A stretch of 64,000 nt of DNA from Bacillota bacterium (lineage in GTDB: Bacteria; Sysuimicrobiota; Sysuimicrobiia; Sysuimicrobiales; Segetimicrobiaceae). Numbering within the stretch: the stretch's first letter is position 1; the number at the start of each line of letters is the position of its first letter. The position numbers and the translations under genes were made by a program. The notes beneath the pieces are model-generated. The model was not told where the DNA came from, ran no database searches, and worked only from the letters and a program-made list of their open reading frames with translations. Below are positions 26,342-34,459 of this stretch, one piece after another. The DNA lies in contig JAJPJL010000037.1 in NCBI GenBank assembly GCA_021324255.1, positions 1-64,000 on the forward strand, read 5' to 3'.

Positions 26342-27966
26342 GCTCGACCGCGCCCGCGGTGCGCGGCGCCCGCGCCGGCAGCAGCGCGCCGGAGCGGTGC
26401 GCGGCCGAATCGAGCGCGCGCGCGCCATGGGAAGGTGTGCATTTGCCCGCGGGCGCGTACGCGTGGGGCCTGACGGCCAGCGCCGCGCTCGGCGCCCTTC
26501 TCCGTGCGGCCCACATCACGCGCCCCTTCAACAGGCTCATGGCCTGGAACGAGGGGCATTACGCGATGATCGCGCTCAATTTCGACCGCTACGGGCTGTG
26601 GAGCCAGCACAACGAACTCGGCATCGACCGCACGTTTTCGCCGGGGGTGCCGTGGCTCATCTGGGCGTCGTTCCGGCTGTTCGGTCCGGTGGAATGGGCG
26701 GCGCGGCTTCCGATCGTCCTGAGCGGGGTTGCGGCGATCGTCCTCCTCGGCATTGTTGTCCGCCGTGTGACACGGAGCGAACAGATCGCCGTCATCGCCG
26801 CCGCCTGCGCGGCCGTGGCGCCGGGGCTCGTGTACTTTGCCCAGAACGTGCAACTCGATACCCCGAGCATCTGCTGCGCGCTCGCGGGGGCCGCGCTCAT
26901 GCTCCGGTACCGCGACGACCGCCGGGCCGGCGATCTCGCCGGCGCCGGGCTCTGCCTGCTGGTCGCCGTCTGGTTCAAGTTCACGGCGGCATTGCTCTAC
27001 CCCGTCTTCCTCCTGTTCTGGTGGCCGGCCCGTCCCACGCGTGCGGTGGCGGCGGCAGCAGCCGCGGCCGCGTTTGTTGGCCTCACCGCGCTGCCGAGCG
27101 CGGCGTGGATCGTCGCCAACTGGCTCGCGCACGAGCCCGGCGGCGAGTTCTTCCACCGCGACTGGACCGCCACGGGCGTGCTCAAGGCGCTGTCGGAGAT
27201 CCCGCTCGCCGTGGAAGCGCACTTGTTCGTGCCGCTGTTTCTCTGCCTCCTCGCCGGCCTTGGGACCGTGGTTCGATGGCGGTCTCGATTCCGCTGGTTG
27301 GGGGTCTGGTGCGCGCCGTGGCTCGTGCCGTACGTGATCGCGCCGTGGGACAGCCTCGTCAATCGCTACTACGACCTGCCGATCGCCTACGTCTGCGTCG
27401 TGCCGGCGGCGCTGGCGCTGTGGCGAACGCGCCTTTCCCGGCCGCCCGGGCGGGCGTCACTGCCGCGCGTGACGTGGGCCGCGCTGACGGTGGTGGTCGG
27501 GCTCACGGCGGCGTACGATCTGTGGGATCCCACGACGGACCGTATCGCGCGGGCGACGACGCCGCACGCGGCGCCGATCGATCCCGCGCCGTTCTACTCG
27601 GCGCGCCTGGTGTCGAGGCTCCCCCCCGGCCGCACCATCGTGGACACGCCGCAGACGATGTTCTACGCGGGCGGGGATCCGCACTGGATCGACTACACGG
27701 GCGGCGACGTGCGTTGGAAGATCGACGGTGAACAGTACGACTACATCGTCCTGAACGACTACGGCCACGGCCAGGAGCCATACTACGCGATCGACGAGGC
27801 CCTGCGCGCCGACCTGGCGGCGCACGGGTACGTCCAGATCGGGCCCGCGTTGTGGGCGCAGGGCCGGACACGGATCGCCGACCTCGGCGGGTACCGCGAC
27901 CTCAACGTGCCATCGTGGGCGCCGCGCCCGGCGTGGGTGGCGCCATCGCCGCTTGCGCGGCGGTGA
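26338..27966 (+). CDS. GT39/ArnT-type membrane glycosyltransferase
   Basis: A 542-residue integral membrane protein of the dolichyl-phosphate-mannose or ArnT-like glycosyltransferase family (PMT_2). The first luminal loop carries the catalytic acidic motif MAWNEGHYAMIALNFDRYG, with Glu in place of the usual Asp-Glu pair. Some ten hydrophobic helices follow (AARLPIVLSGVAAIVLLGIVVRR, LFVPLFLCLLAGLGTVV, YDLPIAYVCVVPAALALW). A soluble C-terminal portion (TIVDTPQTMFYAGGDPHWIDYTGG) completes the architecture. It would transfer a sugar from a polyprenyl-phosphate donor to an envelope target. The start is GTG overlapping the tyrS stop; functional linkage with tyrS is not expected. Confidence 0.85.
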   Translation: MSSTAPAVRGARAGSSAPERCAAESSARAPWEGVHLPAGAYAWGLTASAALGALLRAAHITRPFNRLMAWNEGHYAMIALNFDRYGLWSQHNELGIDRTFSPGVPWLIWASFRLFGPVEWAARLPIVLSGVAAIVLLGIVVRRVTRSEQIAVIAAACAAVAPGLVYFAQNVQLDTPSICCALAGAALMLRYRDDRRAGDLAGAGLCLLVAVWFKFTAALLYPVFLLFWWPARPTRAVAAAAAAAAFVGLTALPSAAWIVANWLAHEPGGEFFHRDWTATGVLKALSEIPLAVEAHLFVPLFLCLLAGLGTVVRWRSRFRWLGVWCAPWLVPYVIAPWDSLVNRYYDLPIAYVCVVPAALALWRTRLSRPPGRASLPRVTWAALTVVVGLTAAYDLWDPTTDRIARATTPHAAPIDPAPFYSARLVSRLPPGRTIVDTPQTMFYAGGDPHWIDYTGGDVRWKIDGEQYDYIVLNDYGHGQEPYYAIDEALRADLAAHGYVQIGPALWAQGRTRIADLGGYRDLNVPSWAPRPAWVAPSPLARR

Positions 27967-28009
27967 TCGCGGAACGGAGGCAGCGGAGGCGTAGGAGCGT
28001 ACCTGTGTG

Positions 28010-28039
28010 TTGACGCTCGCTCCGCCCCTCCAGTATGAT
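28010..28039 (+). promoter_or_regulatory. Housekeeping promoter of tRNA-Ile
   Basis: TTGACG (28010-28015), an 18-base spacer and TATGAT (28034-28039) form a near-consensus sigma-70 promoter. The tRNA begins 22 bases after the -10, consistent with a short 5' leader removed by RNase P. Confidence 0.75.
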
Positions 28040-28060
28040 GACGGCGTCCGCAACGGGGAC

Positions 28061-28137
<77 letters not shown>

Positions 28138-28286
28138 CATTGTTCAGATTCTGAACGGCGATTCACCGGGGCGCGCGGCTCTCGATCCGCAGTCTGTCAG
28201 CAACTACCGTGGCCTGCTCTTGCGCCCCAACTGCGGGATGGCGTACGCTGGCAGGGTTGCGTTGGCCTGTGGGAGGCATCGCTGCC

Positions 28287-28976
28287 GTGGACCGATGGCA
28301 CGATCCAGAATTCGCTCGGGCATGGGACCGCCGCGCGGAATTCGGCAATCCCGCACGGGAAGAGCATCTGAGCGTGATCACCGCGATCGTGAGGCGGATC
28401 TATCAGCCCGGTTGCGCCATTCTTGATCTCGGGGCAGGCTCCGGCCAGGTCGAGCAACGCATCATCCGAACCTGTCCACAGGCCCGCGTCGTCGCCGTTG
28501 ATGCCTCGCCGGCCATGCTCGACCTGGCGCGAGACCGGCTCCGTGGTGCGAACGGCCGCGTCGAGCTCGTTCATGGCGACATCAGTACCCCGTCGCGCCT
28601 CGTGGTACCCGAGCACGACTATCAGATCGCGCTCGCGGTCCAGGCCCTGCACCACATTACGGACGCAGCCAAGCGGGAATTGCTGGCGTGGCTCCACGCT
28701 CGTTTGATGCCGAACGGCATCGTGATTATCGCCGACCGCGTCCAGCTCGAACCCGCGCTCGGTACCGTGTACAAGGCCGCGTGGGAATGGGAGGAAGACC
28801 GCGCAAGCGCGAAGAGCGGCTGGGATGGGCAGGCCTTCCTCAGGCGCTTCGAGGCCAAGGGAGACCACACGGCCACGCTCGAGGATCACTACGCGGCGTT
28901 GCGTGCGGCGGGGTTCGTCGCCACGTGCCTGTATCTTCGTCTCCACCGAGTGCTGTTCGTCGCCTCGAAGCGCTGA
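28287..28976 (+). CDS. SAM-dependent class I methyltransferase
   Basis: A 229-residue Rossmann-fold methyltransferase. Motif I is ILDLGAGSGQVEQRII, followed by VVAVDASPAMLDLARDRL (acidic ribose contact Asp) and QIALAVQALHHITDAAKRELLAWLHARLMPNGIVIIADRV, typical of the type 11/25 methyltransferases. The C-terminal part resembles small-molecule methyltransferases (ALRAAGFVATCLYLRLHRVLFVAS). The substrate is unknown. The start was placed at GTG 28287, with GGGAGG ten bases upstream; the longer track start lies in non-conserved sequence. It is the first gene after tRNA-Ile, within the possible tRNA-linked islet. Confidence 0.85.
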   Translation: MDRWHDPEFARAWDRRAEFGNPAREEHLSVITAIVRRIYQPGCAILDLGAGSGQVEQRIIRTCPQARVVAVDASPAMLDLARDRLRGANGRVELVHGDISTPSRLVVPEHDYQIALAVQALHHITDAAKRELLAWLHARLMPNGIVIIADRVQLEPALGTVYKAAWEWEEDRASAKSGWDGQAFLRRFEAKGDHTATLEDHYAALRAAGFVATCLYLRLHRVLFVASKR

Positions 28977-29098
28977 GCCGGCGGTCGCCGCGGGGGGCGA
29001 GCGTTCGTACGGGGCACGAATGACCGGCGGGCCGCGCGACAATGGCCCACCCGTGCGCCGAGTCCTGCTCTGTCGTGGACCATACGGAAAGGGCCGGG

Positions 29099-29656
29099 CT
29101 AGCGGCTTCGTACAGCCAGCGCGATCGGCAGACGGTCGCGGATCATGGATGCGGCCGTCTTCTTGGGGCGGCCCGGCTTCCGCCGCGGCGTCCGGTCCCA
29201 CGCCTCAAGGAAATGCGTGAGCGACGTGCGGTCCCACACGGGGCCGGATGAGAGCCGGGCTAGCGGCGCCGGGAAATATTCGGTCTTGGCGAGCGCAGAG
29301 ACGCGCTGGCGCGATACCTTGAGTAAGCCCGCCACTTCCGTAACCCCGACGAGCTTGGGGATGGTCGATCGCTCGGCCTCGAGCGCGAACTCGATCTCCG
29401 TCATCACGGTGAGGCGCACGACATGAGCAGCATGCGGGACCGCAGCCTGCACGATGCGCCGTCCCCGTTCCGCCGCAGCGAGCATTGTCGGCGCCGTTAC
29501 CGGAATGCTCACGCCAGCGCGGTCCTTCTTTACACTGACGGCCGAGACGCCATAGGGCTCGAGGGCCGTCAACAGTGCCTCGCCATCGGCCTCGGTCCAC
29601 GATCCCGCTATCTCGATATCCACGATCCATGTCTTTCTCGCCATCGCCATCATCAC
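29099..29656 (-). CDS. Helix-turn-helix protein, probable antitoxin partner
   Basis: A 185-residue protein in two parts. Residues about 5-95 form an alpha/beta region (WIVDIEIAGSWTEADGEALLTALEPYGVSAVSVKKDRAGVSIPV) that looks like a small ferredoxin-like fold. Residues about 98-160 contain a MerR/excisionase-like HTH (KLVGVTEVAGLLKVSRQRVSALAKTEYFPAPLARLSSGPVWDRTSLTHFLEAW), and the tail is basic (RRKPGRPKK, an AT-hook-like motif). The gene follows the HicA-like gene by 25 bases, in toxin-then-antitoxin order. It is a good candidate for an autorepressor acting on the repeats upstream. The exact ATG among several near the start is uncertain. The family name is unknown to me. Confidence 0.7.
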   Translation of the reverse strand: MMMAMARKTWIVDIEIAGSWTEADGEALLTALEPYGVSAVSVKKDRAGVSIPVTAPTMLAAAERGRRIVQAAVPHAAHVVRLTVMTEIEFALEAERSTIPKLVGVTEVAGLLKVSRQRVSALAKTEYFPAPLARLSSGPVWDRTSLTHFLEAWDRTPRRKPGRPKKTAASMIRDRLPIALAVRSR

Positions 29657-29681
29657 CCATATTCGTCATCGCCCTGATCCG

Positions 29682-29885
29682 TTATCCGTTCCACCGGAAT
29701 CCGCTCCGCTTGAGTCGATGGATCGCCATGCGGAGCGAACCTTGCGTTCCCGGCGTACCGCTCAGGACCACCATCGGCTTTGTCCGGTCTGGCGGGAAGC
29801 ACTTCCAGTGCCCGCTCCCCGCCTTCTGAATCCGCCAACCCTGTCTCGCGAGCTCCTCAAGGATGCGATTCAGGTCCGAACCCAT
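29682..29885 (-). CDS. HicA-like toxin candidate
   Basis: A 67-residue protein with the compact HicA/YcfA double-stranded RNA-binding-like pattern: an N-terminal helix (SDLNRILEELARQGW), the strand with catalytic-type His (RIQKAGSGHWKCFPPD), a strand VVLSGTPGTQGSLRM and a final helix (AIHRLKRSGFRW). The phrase GHWKCFPPDRTKP...GTP...S resembles phage and actinobacterial HicA-like toxins rather than canonical E. coli HicA. The start ATG 29885 has AGGTGG upstream; the track start 20 codons earlier has none. It is the first gene of a two-gene unit with the HTH protein, behind an AT-rich repeat-bearing promoter. Confidence 0.65.
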   Translation of the reverse strand: MGSDLNRILEELARQGWRIQKAGSGHWKCFPPDRTKPMVVLSGTPGTQGSLRMAIHRLKRSGFRWNG

Positions 29886-29894
29886 CGTGCCACC

Positions 29895-29990
29895 TCTTGT
29901 TGACTCTGTCAATAGGTAATTACTACGGAATCCCGACATTGTCAATAGTAATTACGACATTGTCAACAAATACCGGCCGCGCGGCCGCAT
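29895..29990 (-). promoter_or_regulatory. Iterated operator/promoter region of the HicA-like module
   Basis: A markedly AT-rich 95-base segment. It contains the palindrome TTGAC-TCT-GTCAA, the word TGTCAATAG followed by TAATTAC twice (once with one extra base), two copies of the perfect 8-base palindrome GTAATTAC, and a further TTGTCAA near 29980. Two overlapping promoters can be read on the minus strand: TTGACA-N17-GACAAT and TTGACA-N17-TAATTA. Operators overlapping the promoter suggest cooperative autorepression by the HTH partner. Confidence 0.6.
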
Positions 29991-30012
29991 GACAGTGCCG
30001 ATTCGTTTGGCG

Positions 30013-30027
30013 CGAATCCACGAGGGC
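30013..30027 (+). repeat. att-like repeat, right copy
   Basis: CGAATCCACGAGGGC matches 14 of 15 bases of the tRNA-Ile T arm/acceptor region (28117-28131) in the same orientation. It marks the possible right boundary of the islet holding the methyltransferase and HicA-like module. The fluoride riboswitch transcription unit starts just beyond it. Confidence 0.4.
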
Positions 30028-30091
30028 GATGTATCCGTTGTTCCGGCAACGCGGACCGCCGGGAGTGACCGGTCCGCACGGGAGGCCGGCA

Positions 30092-30121
30092 GTGGCACGA
30101 ACGATGAGGGACTGATACGAT
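30092..30121 (+). promoter_or_regulatory. Probable promoter of the fluoride riboswitch transcript
   Basis: GTGGCA (30092-30097), an 18-base spacer and TACGAT (30116-30121) give a plausible sigma-70 promoter. It would start transcription near 30128-30132, just before the riboswitch aptamer at about 30134. The match is moderate, but the position fits well. Confidence 0.5.
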
Positions 30122-30133
30122 TGGGCTTGCATC

Positions 30134-30196
30134 AGGCGATGGAGCTCGCCTCAACCGCCCCGGTGCTCCTGCTTCGCGGGCTGATAGCTCCTACCC
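30134..30196 (+). ncRNA. Fluoride riboswitch (crcB motif)
   Basis: The aptamer reads GGCGATGGAGCTCGCC, then TCAACCGCC, a variable hairpin, and GGGCTGATAGCTCCTACC. This matches the conserved fluoride aptamer form GGCGAUGG-N-UCGCC...AAC-N-GCC...GGCUGAUAGCUCCUAC, including the pseudoknot-forming segments. It is followed at once by an intrinsic terminator that shares the CTCCTACC segment, so fluoride binding should block terminator formation. The downstream gene is a CPA-type antiporter; such genes are known members of fluoride riboswitch regulons. Confidence 0.92.
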
Positions 30197-30219
30197 CACA
30201 CCAGGGTAGGGGCTTTTTT
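30187..30219 (+). terminator. Riboswitch-controlled intrinsic terminator
   Basis: GCTCCTACCC pairs with GGGTAGGGGC (nine Watson-Crick pairs and one G-T) around a seven-base loop and is followed by TTTTTT (30214-30219). The 5' arm overlaps the 3' strand of the fluoride aptamer, giving mutually exclusive structures, the classic transcriptional ON switch. Confidence 0.9.
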
Positions 30220-30244
30220 CGCGCCCCTGCGGAGGAGAAACGGC

Positions 30245-31462
30245 ATGGACCATGTCTGGTTTTTGGCCGCGCTCTGGATCGGGCTCGCGCTTCTCGCCAC
30301 GCTGTTTGCCGCGTGGCTCCACGTGTCGGTCGCGCTCACGGAGATCGTGGTCGGGGTCGGCGCGTCGTGGTTGATCACGTCCCGCTGGGGACCCGCGGCG
30401 TTGGGTGCCGATCAGGGATGGATCACGTTCCTGGCGAGCGCCGGCGCCGTCATACTCACCTTTCTGGCGGGCGCGGAGCTCGATCCGGTCGCATTCCGGA
30501 GGAGTTGGAAGGAGACCACGGTGCTGGGCCTCGTCGGATTCCTGGCGCCGTTCCTCGGGGCAGCGTGGATGGCGAAGGTGGTGCTCGGGTGGGACCTCCA
30601 CGCCGCGTGGCTCGCCGGCGTTGCGTTGTCGACCACGTCGGTCGCGGTTGTCTACGCGGTGCTCCTGGAATTGGGACTCAACAAGACGCCGTTCGGCAAG
30701 GTCATCCTGGCGGCGTGCTTCATCAACGACCTCGGCACGGTCGTCGCCCTCGGACTCTTGTTCGCGCCGTTCACCTGGAAGACGGCGGTCTTCGGGCTTG
30801 GCGCGGTAATGGCCCTCGTCACGCTCCTCTGGACGACCGGACGCCTCTTTCGGCATCACGGCGGGAAGACGTCGGAATTCGAAGCCAAGTTCCTGCTCTT
30901 CGCGTTGTTCCTGCTGGGATGGCTCGCGGCGTGGTCCGGGTCCGAAGCCGTCCTACCGGCCTATCTCATCGGCATGGTGCTCGCGGGCTCGGTGGGCCGC
31001 GATCAGGAACTGATCCGCCGGCTCCGTACGCTGACCTTGGGCCTGCTGACGCCGTTCTATTTCCTGCGCGCCGGGTCGTTCGTGCAGGTGCCGGTGCTTC
31101 TCGCCGGTCTCGGCACGTTCGCTGCGCTGTTCCTCGCCAAGGCCGTGAGCAAGTTCGTCGGGATTTTCCCCATCACGCGCGTGTTCCGCTATCCGAAGCC
31201 CGACGCGGCGTACACGACGCTGCTGATGTCGACGGGGCTCACGTTCGGCACGATCTCCTCGCTGTACGGCCTCTCGCATGGAATTATCACGCGGTCGCAG
31301 TACTCCTTTCTCGTGGCGACCGTCATCGCGAGCGCGGTGGTGCCGACGTGGGTCGCGAACCGGTTCTTCCTGCCGCGCCATCACCTGCGACCGGTGGACG
31401 GCTCGGAAGGGGACGTGGCGCTGGAGGAAGCTGCGCGGAACGCGGTCACGGCCGACGACTGA
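30245..31462 (+). CDS. CPA-type cation/proton antiporter under fluoride control
   Basis: A 405-residue integral membrane protein of the monovalent cation:proton antiporter-2 fold (KefB/NapA-like) without RCK or TrkA domains. About twelve helices are visible. The key transport motif lies in FINDLGTVVALGLL (Asn-Asp pair), with the preceding VALSTTSVAVVYAVLLELG crossover helix and a later STGLTFGTISSLYGLS helix. ATG 30245 has GGAGGAG at good spacing. Control by a fluoride riboswitch suggests a role in fluoride resistance: either direct export by a CPA-type fluoride/proton antiporter, as reported for fluoride-associated CPA proteins, or pH/ion compensation. No crcB/Fluc or ClC-F gene is adjacent. 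Confidence 0.88.
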   Translation: MDHVWFLAALWIGLALLATLFAAWLHVSVALTEIVVGVGASWLITSRWGPAALGADQGWITFLASAGAVILTFLAGAELDPVAFRRSWKETTVLGLVGFLAPFLGAAWMAKVVLGWDLHAAWLAGVALSTTSVAVVYAVLLELGLNKTPFGKVILAACFINDLGTVVALGLLFAPFTWKTAVFGLGAVMALVTLLWTTGRLFRHHGGKTSEFEAKFLLFALFLLGWLAAWSGSEAVLPAYLIGMVLAGSVGRDQELIRRLRTLTLGLLTPFYFLRAGSFVQVPVLLAGLGTFAALFLAKAVSKFVGIFPITRVFRYPKPDAAYTTLLMSTGLTFGTISSLYGLSHGIITRSQYSFLVATVIASAVVPTWVANRFFLPRHHLRPVDGSEGDVALEEAARNAVTADD

Positions 31463-31542
31463 CGACACGTGGGCCCAGCGGCTGGCTCTGGGGCTCAGTC
31501 GGGCCATGCCCGGCTCGGGATTCTACTTTGAGCCTGGTTGAG

Positions 31543-32178
31543 TTACGGCACCGCCCGCGACAGAAACGGCGAGCCGCGCTCGACGAAGCGCCACGGCGCC
31601 TCCGCCGCGGCGGTGATCCCGATGCGGGGCGTGCGCGCCACGGCGGCCGGCGGCCGGCCCTGCGCCAGATAGAGCGACCCCTCGATCAGGTCCACCCGGT
31701 TATGCCCGAGCGTGATCCCCATGGCCTGCGTCAGCCGACCCGGCCCGCTCGCGAGGAGCCGCAGTTCTCGCACGCGGCGGCGGGCGCGCATGAGCTCGAG
31801 GCCCAGGATCGGTTCGAGCGCACGAAGCAGCACGGCTCCGGCGACGCCCTCGCGTTCGGTCACGACGTTCAAGCATACGTGGGTCCCGTAGCTGAAGTAC
31901 ACGTACGCGGTGCCCGGCCGGCCCCACATGACCTCGCTTCGCGGCGTGCGCCGGTACGCGTGGCTGGCCGGATCCCGCGGACCGAGGTACGCTTCCACCT
32001 CGACGATGCGGCCGGCGGTGCGGCCTTCCGGCGACTCGTGCACCAAGTAACAGCCGAGCAGCGCGGGCGCGACGGCGAGGGTGTGTTTGGCGACGCGGCT
32101 TCGAGGCAGGCGACAAAACACCGCCGGCGGACCGGCCGCGCCGGCCGGCCGCGCCGATGCCGCCCGGCGGCCCCGCAT
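31543..32178 (-). CDS. 3-methyladenine DNA glycosylase, MPG/AAG type
   Basis: A 211-residue base-excision repair glycosylase of the AAG/MPG family. Core signatures: [50 protein letters not shown], where the Glu in EAYLG activates water and Tyr/His residues line the pocket, and [13 protein letters not shown] near the C-terminus. The start ATG shares one base with the stop of polX (TGATG); the track start further upstream lies inside polX in another frame. It removes alkylated or deaminated purines. Adjacency to PolX suggests a small repair unit. Confidence 0.93.
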   Translation of the reverse strand: MRGRRAASARPAGAAGPPAVFCRLPRSRVAKHTLAVAPALLGCYLVHESPEGRTAGRIVEVEAYLGPRDPASHAYRRTPRSEVMWGRPGTAYVYFSYGTHVCLNVVTEREGVAGAVLLRALEPILGLELMRARRRVRELRLLASGPGRLTQAMGITLGHNRVDLIEGSLYLAQGRPPAAVARTPRIGITAAAEAPWRFVERGSPFLSRAVP

Positions 32179-33902
32179 CACCGGCCGAGGAAGTCGAGCA
32201 GCCTGCGCCACGGCCACGCGTTGACGACGTCCTTGGCCTCGGCCCATCCACGCCGCGCCGTGCCGACGCCGTACACGATGTGCGCCAGGTGCTCGGTGCG
32301 GTGGGCGTCGCTGTTGATCGCAAGCAGGACGCCGCGGTCGCGGGCGAGACGCACGTGGGCGTCCCGCAGGTCGAGCCGCTCCGGCGAGGCGTTGACCTCG
32401 AGCACGGTCTCGGTCCGGCGCGCGCACTCCACCACGGCCTCCATATCGAGGTCCATCGGCTCACGCTCACCGATGAGGCGCCCCGTCGGATGTCCCAGCA
32501 TGTCGAGGTGCGGATGCTCCAACGCGCGCAGGACCCGCCGGGTCAGGGCGTCGCGCGGCATCTGCATGCGCGAGTGCACCGAACCGATGACGAGGTCGAG
32601 CGAGGCCAGCACATCGTCGGGGTAGTCGAGGGACCCGTCCGCCAGGATCTCCACCTCGGCCCCGAGGAGCACGTGAATGCCGACGCGGTCGCCGGCCCGC
32701 GCCGCGGCATCCGCGTGGTCGCGCAGGGCCTCCGCGGCGACGCCGCCGGCAAACTTGAGGGACTGCGAGTGGTCGGTGACGCAGATGTACTCGTAGCCCC
32801 GCGCTTTGGCGGCCCGGGCCATGGCGTCGACCGTGTCCTGCCCGTCGCTCCAGACCGTGTGCATGTGCAGGTCGCCGTGGAGGTCTTGGACCGTCGCCAG
32901 CGCCGGGAGCGCCCCGCGCTGCGCCAGCTCGAGCTCGCCGCGGCCCTCGCGAATCTCCGGCGGCACCCACGGCAGGTCCAGCGCGCGATACACGTCCTCC
33001 TCGGCGCGGCCGGCGATCCGGGCGTCGTCGGCAACGCGGAACACGCCGTACTCGTTGATCTTGAGGCCGCGGCGGACGCCCAATTCGCGGAGCTGCACGT
33101 TGTGATCCTTGCTGCCGGTAAAATACTGCAGGGCCGCGCCGTACGCCTCGGGATCGACCGCGCGCACGTCGCACTGCACGCCCGCACGGCCGAGGATCAC
33201 GCTGCTGCGCGTGGGCCCGCGCGACAGCACCTGGGCGACCTGGGGAAGCGCCGTGAACGTATCCATGACGGGTTCCGGCGCGCGCGTCGCCACCACCACA
33301 TCGATGTCCGCGATCGTGTCGCGCATCCGCCGGATGCTGCCGGCAAGGCTCGTGGCCTCGGCGCCCGGCACGCGGCCGAGAGCCTCCACGATCACCTGCG
33401 CGTACGGCAAGACGGCGCCCAGCCCGTGGCGGGTCGTCTGGCGGCGCCGCCGCTCGATGCCGTGCAGGATGTTCTCCTCGGTCCGGGCCCCCATACGCGG
33501 CAGCCGCCGGATCTGGCCGGCACGGGCGGCTCGCTCCAACGCATCGATGTCCGAGATGCCCAGGTGTTCGTACAGGAGCCGCGCGGTCTTTGGGCCGATC
33601 TCGGGCAGCGTCATCAACTCCGAGAGGCCCCGGGGGATCTCGCGCTGCAGCTCGTCGTGGTAGGCGACGGTGCCGCTCTTGAGGTACTCCTCGATGCGCT
33701 GCGCCAGGCCGGCGCCGATCCCGCCGACCCCGCGCAGCCCGCCGCGCTCGGCGATCACGGCGATGTCCTCGCCCAGGCTCTCGAGCGCCCGGGCGGCCCG
33801 GCGGTAGGCGTTGATGCGAAACGTCGACTCCTCTTTGATCTCGAGGAAGTCCGCGATCTCAGCGAAGATCCGTGCGAGCTCGAGATTGCGCGACGCGGGC
33901 AC
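32178..33902 (-). CDS. polX: DNA polymerase X with PHP nuclease domain
   Basis: A 574-residue bacterial PolX. Residues 1-~140 hold the 8-kDa-like and HhH regions ([34 protein letters not shown]). The nucleotidyltransferase domain has [18 protein letters not shown] with the first two metal Asp residues and QCDVRAV with the third. The C-terminal PHP domain starts [19 protein letters not shown] and continues [11 protein letters not shown], ...GSVHS..., [12 protein letters not shown] and [12 protein letters not shown], all metal ligands present. It works in gap filling and 3'-5' exonuclease/AP cleanup. Length matches the family (about 570). It sits in the common pheT-cvpA-polX order. Confidence 0.95.
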   Translation of the reverse strand: MPASRNLELARIFAEIADFLEIKEESTFRINAYRRAARALESLGEDIAVIAERGGLRGVGGIGAGLAQRIEEYLKSGTVAYHDELQREIPRGLSELMTLPEIGPKTARLLYEHLGISDIDALERAARAGQIRRLPRMGARTEENILHGIERRRRQTTRHGLGAVLPYAQVIVEALGRVPGAEATSLAGSIRRMRDTIADIDVVVATRAPEPVMDTFTALPQVAQVLSRGPTRSSVILGRAGVQCDVRAVDPEAYGAALQYFTGSKDHNVQLRELGVRRGLKINEYGVFRVADDARIAGRAEEDVYRALDLPWVPPEIREGRGELELAQRGALPALATVQDLHGDLHMHTVWSDGQDTVDAMARAAKARGYEYICVTDHSQSLKFAGGVAAEALRDHADAAARAGDRVGIHVLLGAEVEILADGSLDYPDDVLASLDLVIGSVHSRMQMPRDALTRRVLRALEHPHLDMLGHPTGRLIGEREPMDLDMEAVVECARRTETVLEVNASPERLDLRDAHVRLARDRGVLLAINSDAHRTEHLAHIVYGVGTARRGWAEAKDVVNAWPWRRLLDFLGR

Positions 33903-33907
33903 CTATC

Positions 33908-34438
33908 CTAGAAGGTCGCGCCGCCCGGACCGATGCGCGGTACGCGCACCGGCAGGACCGGGAGCAACGCGGCGGTGACGCGGGCGCTGGCGCGCAGCAG
34001 GTACGGAGCGACCTGCGAGTGCGAGGCATCCGCGGAGATCACGCCGCGAAACGGCGCCGCCAGCGTGACCATGAGCAGCGCGGCGACCAGGACCAAGCCG
34101 CGGAACGCTCCCAACAGCGCCCCGACGACGCCGGCCCCGGGGAACGGCAGCCCCGCCAGCCCCAGCCGCAAGAGGTACGACGCCGGCAGATAACAGACGA
34201 GCCAGATCGCGAGGAACGAGCACAGCGCCGCCCAGGGGAGCGGCAGCATGGGCAGAAACACGGCCACGTTGCTCGCGGCGGCGCCGTAGAGCGCGGACGC
34301 GGCGAAAAACGCCCCGGCCAGCGCGGCCACATCCGCGAGCCCGCCCCAAACGCCGTAGCGCGAGCCGCGCAGGATGGACACCAGCACGATCGCCAGCGTG
34401 ACCCAGTCGATCCAGTTGAGCGCGATGGTGCGGGACAT
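33908..34438 (-). CDS. cvpA: CvpA family membrane protein
   Basis: A 176-residue inner-membrane protein with four hydrophobic segments: LNWIDWVTLAIVLVSILRGSRYGVWGGLADVAALAGAFFAAS at the start (the CvpA signature WIDWV...GxxxGxxxG), then ALCSFLAIWLVCYLPASYLL and GALLGAFRGLVLVAALLMVTL. CvpA proteins are linked to colicin V production, envelope stability and, in Gram-positives, to the mutS2/polX neighbourhood. It lies five bases before polX and 21 bases after pheT, so all three are probably co-transcribed. The biochemical role is unknown. Confidence 0.85.
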   Translation of the reverse strand: MSRTIALNWIDWVTLAIVLVSILRGSRYGVWGGLADVAALAGAFFAASALYGAAASNVAVFLPMLPLPWAALCSFLAIWLVCYLPASYLLRLGLAGLPFPGAGVVGALLGAFRGLVLVAALLMVTLAAPFRGVISADASHSQVAPYLLRASARVTAALLPVLPVRVPRIGPGGATF

Positions 34439-34459
34439 GCGCCGCCGTCCCCCCCGGCC

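Noticed and set aside
29989-32625. 878-residue plus-strand ORF across the riboswitch and antiporter
   Set aside because: It passes through the riboswitch terminator, runs out of frame with the antiporter and antisense to MPG and PolX; composition is that of a shadow.
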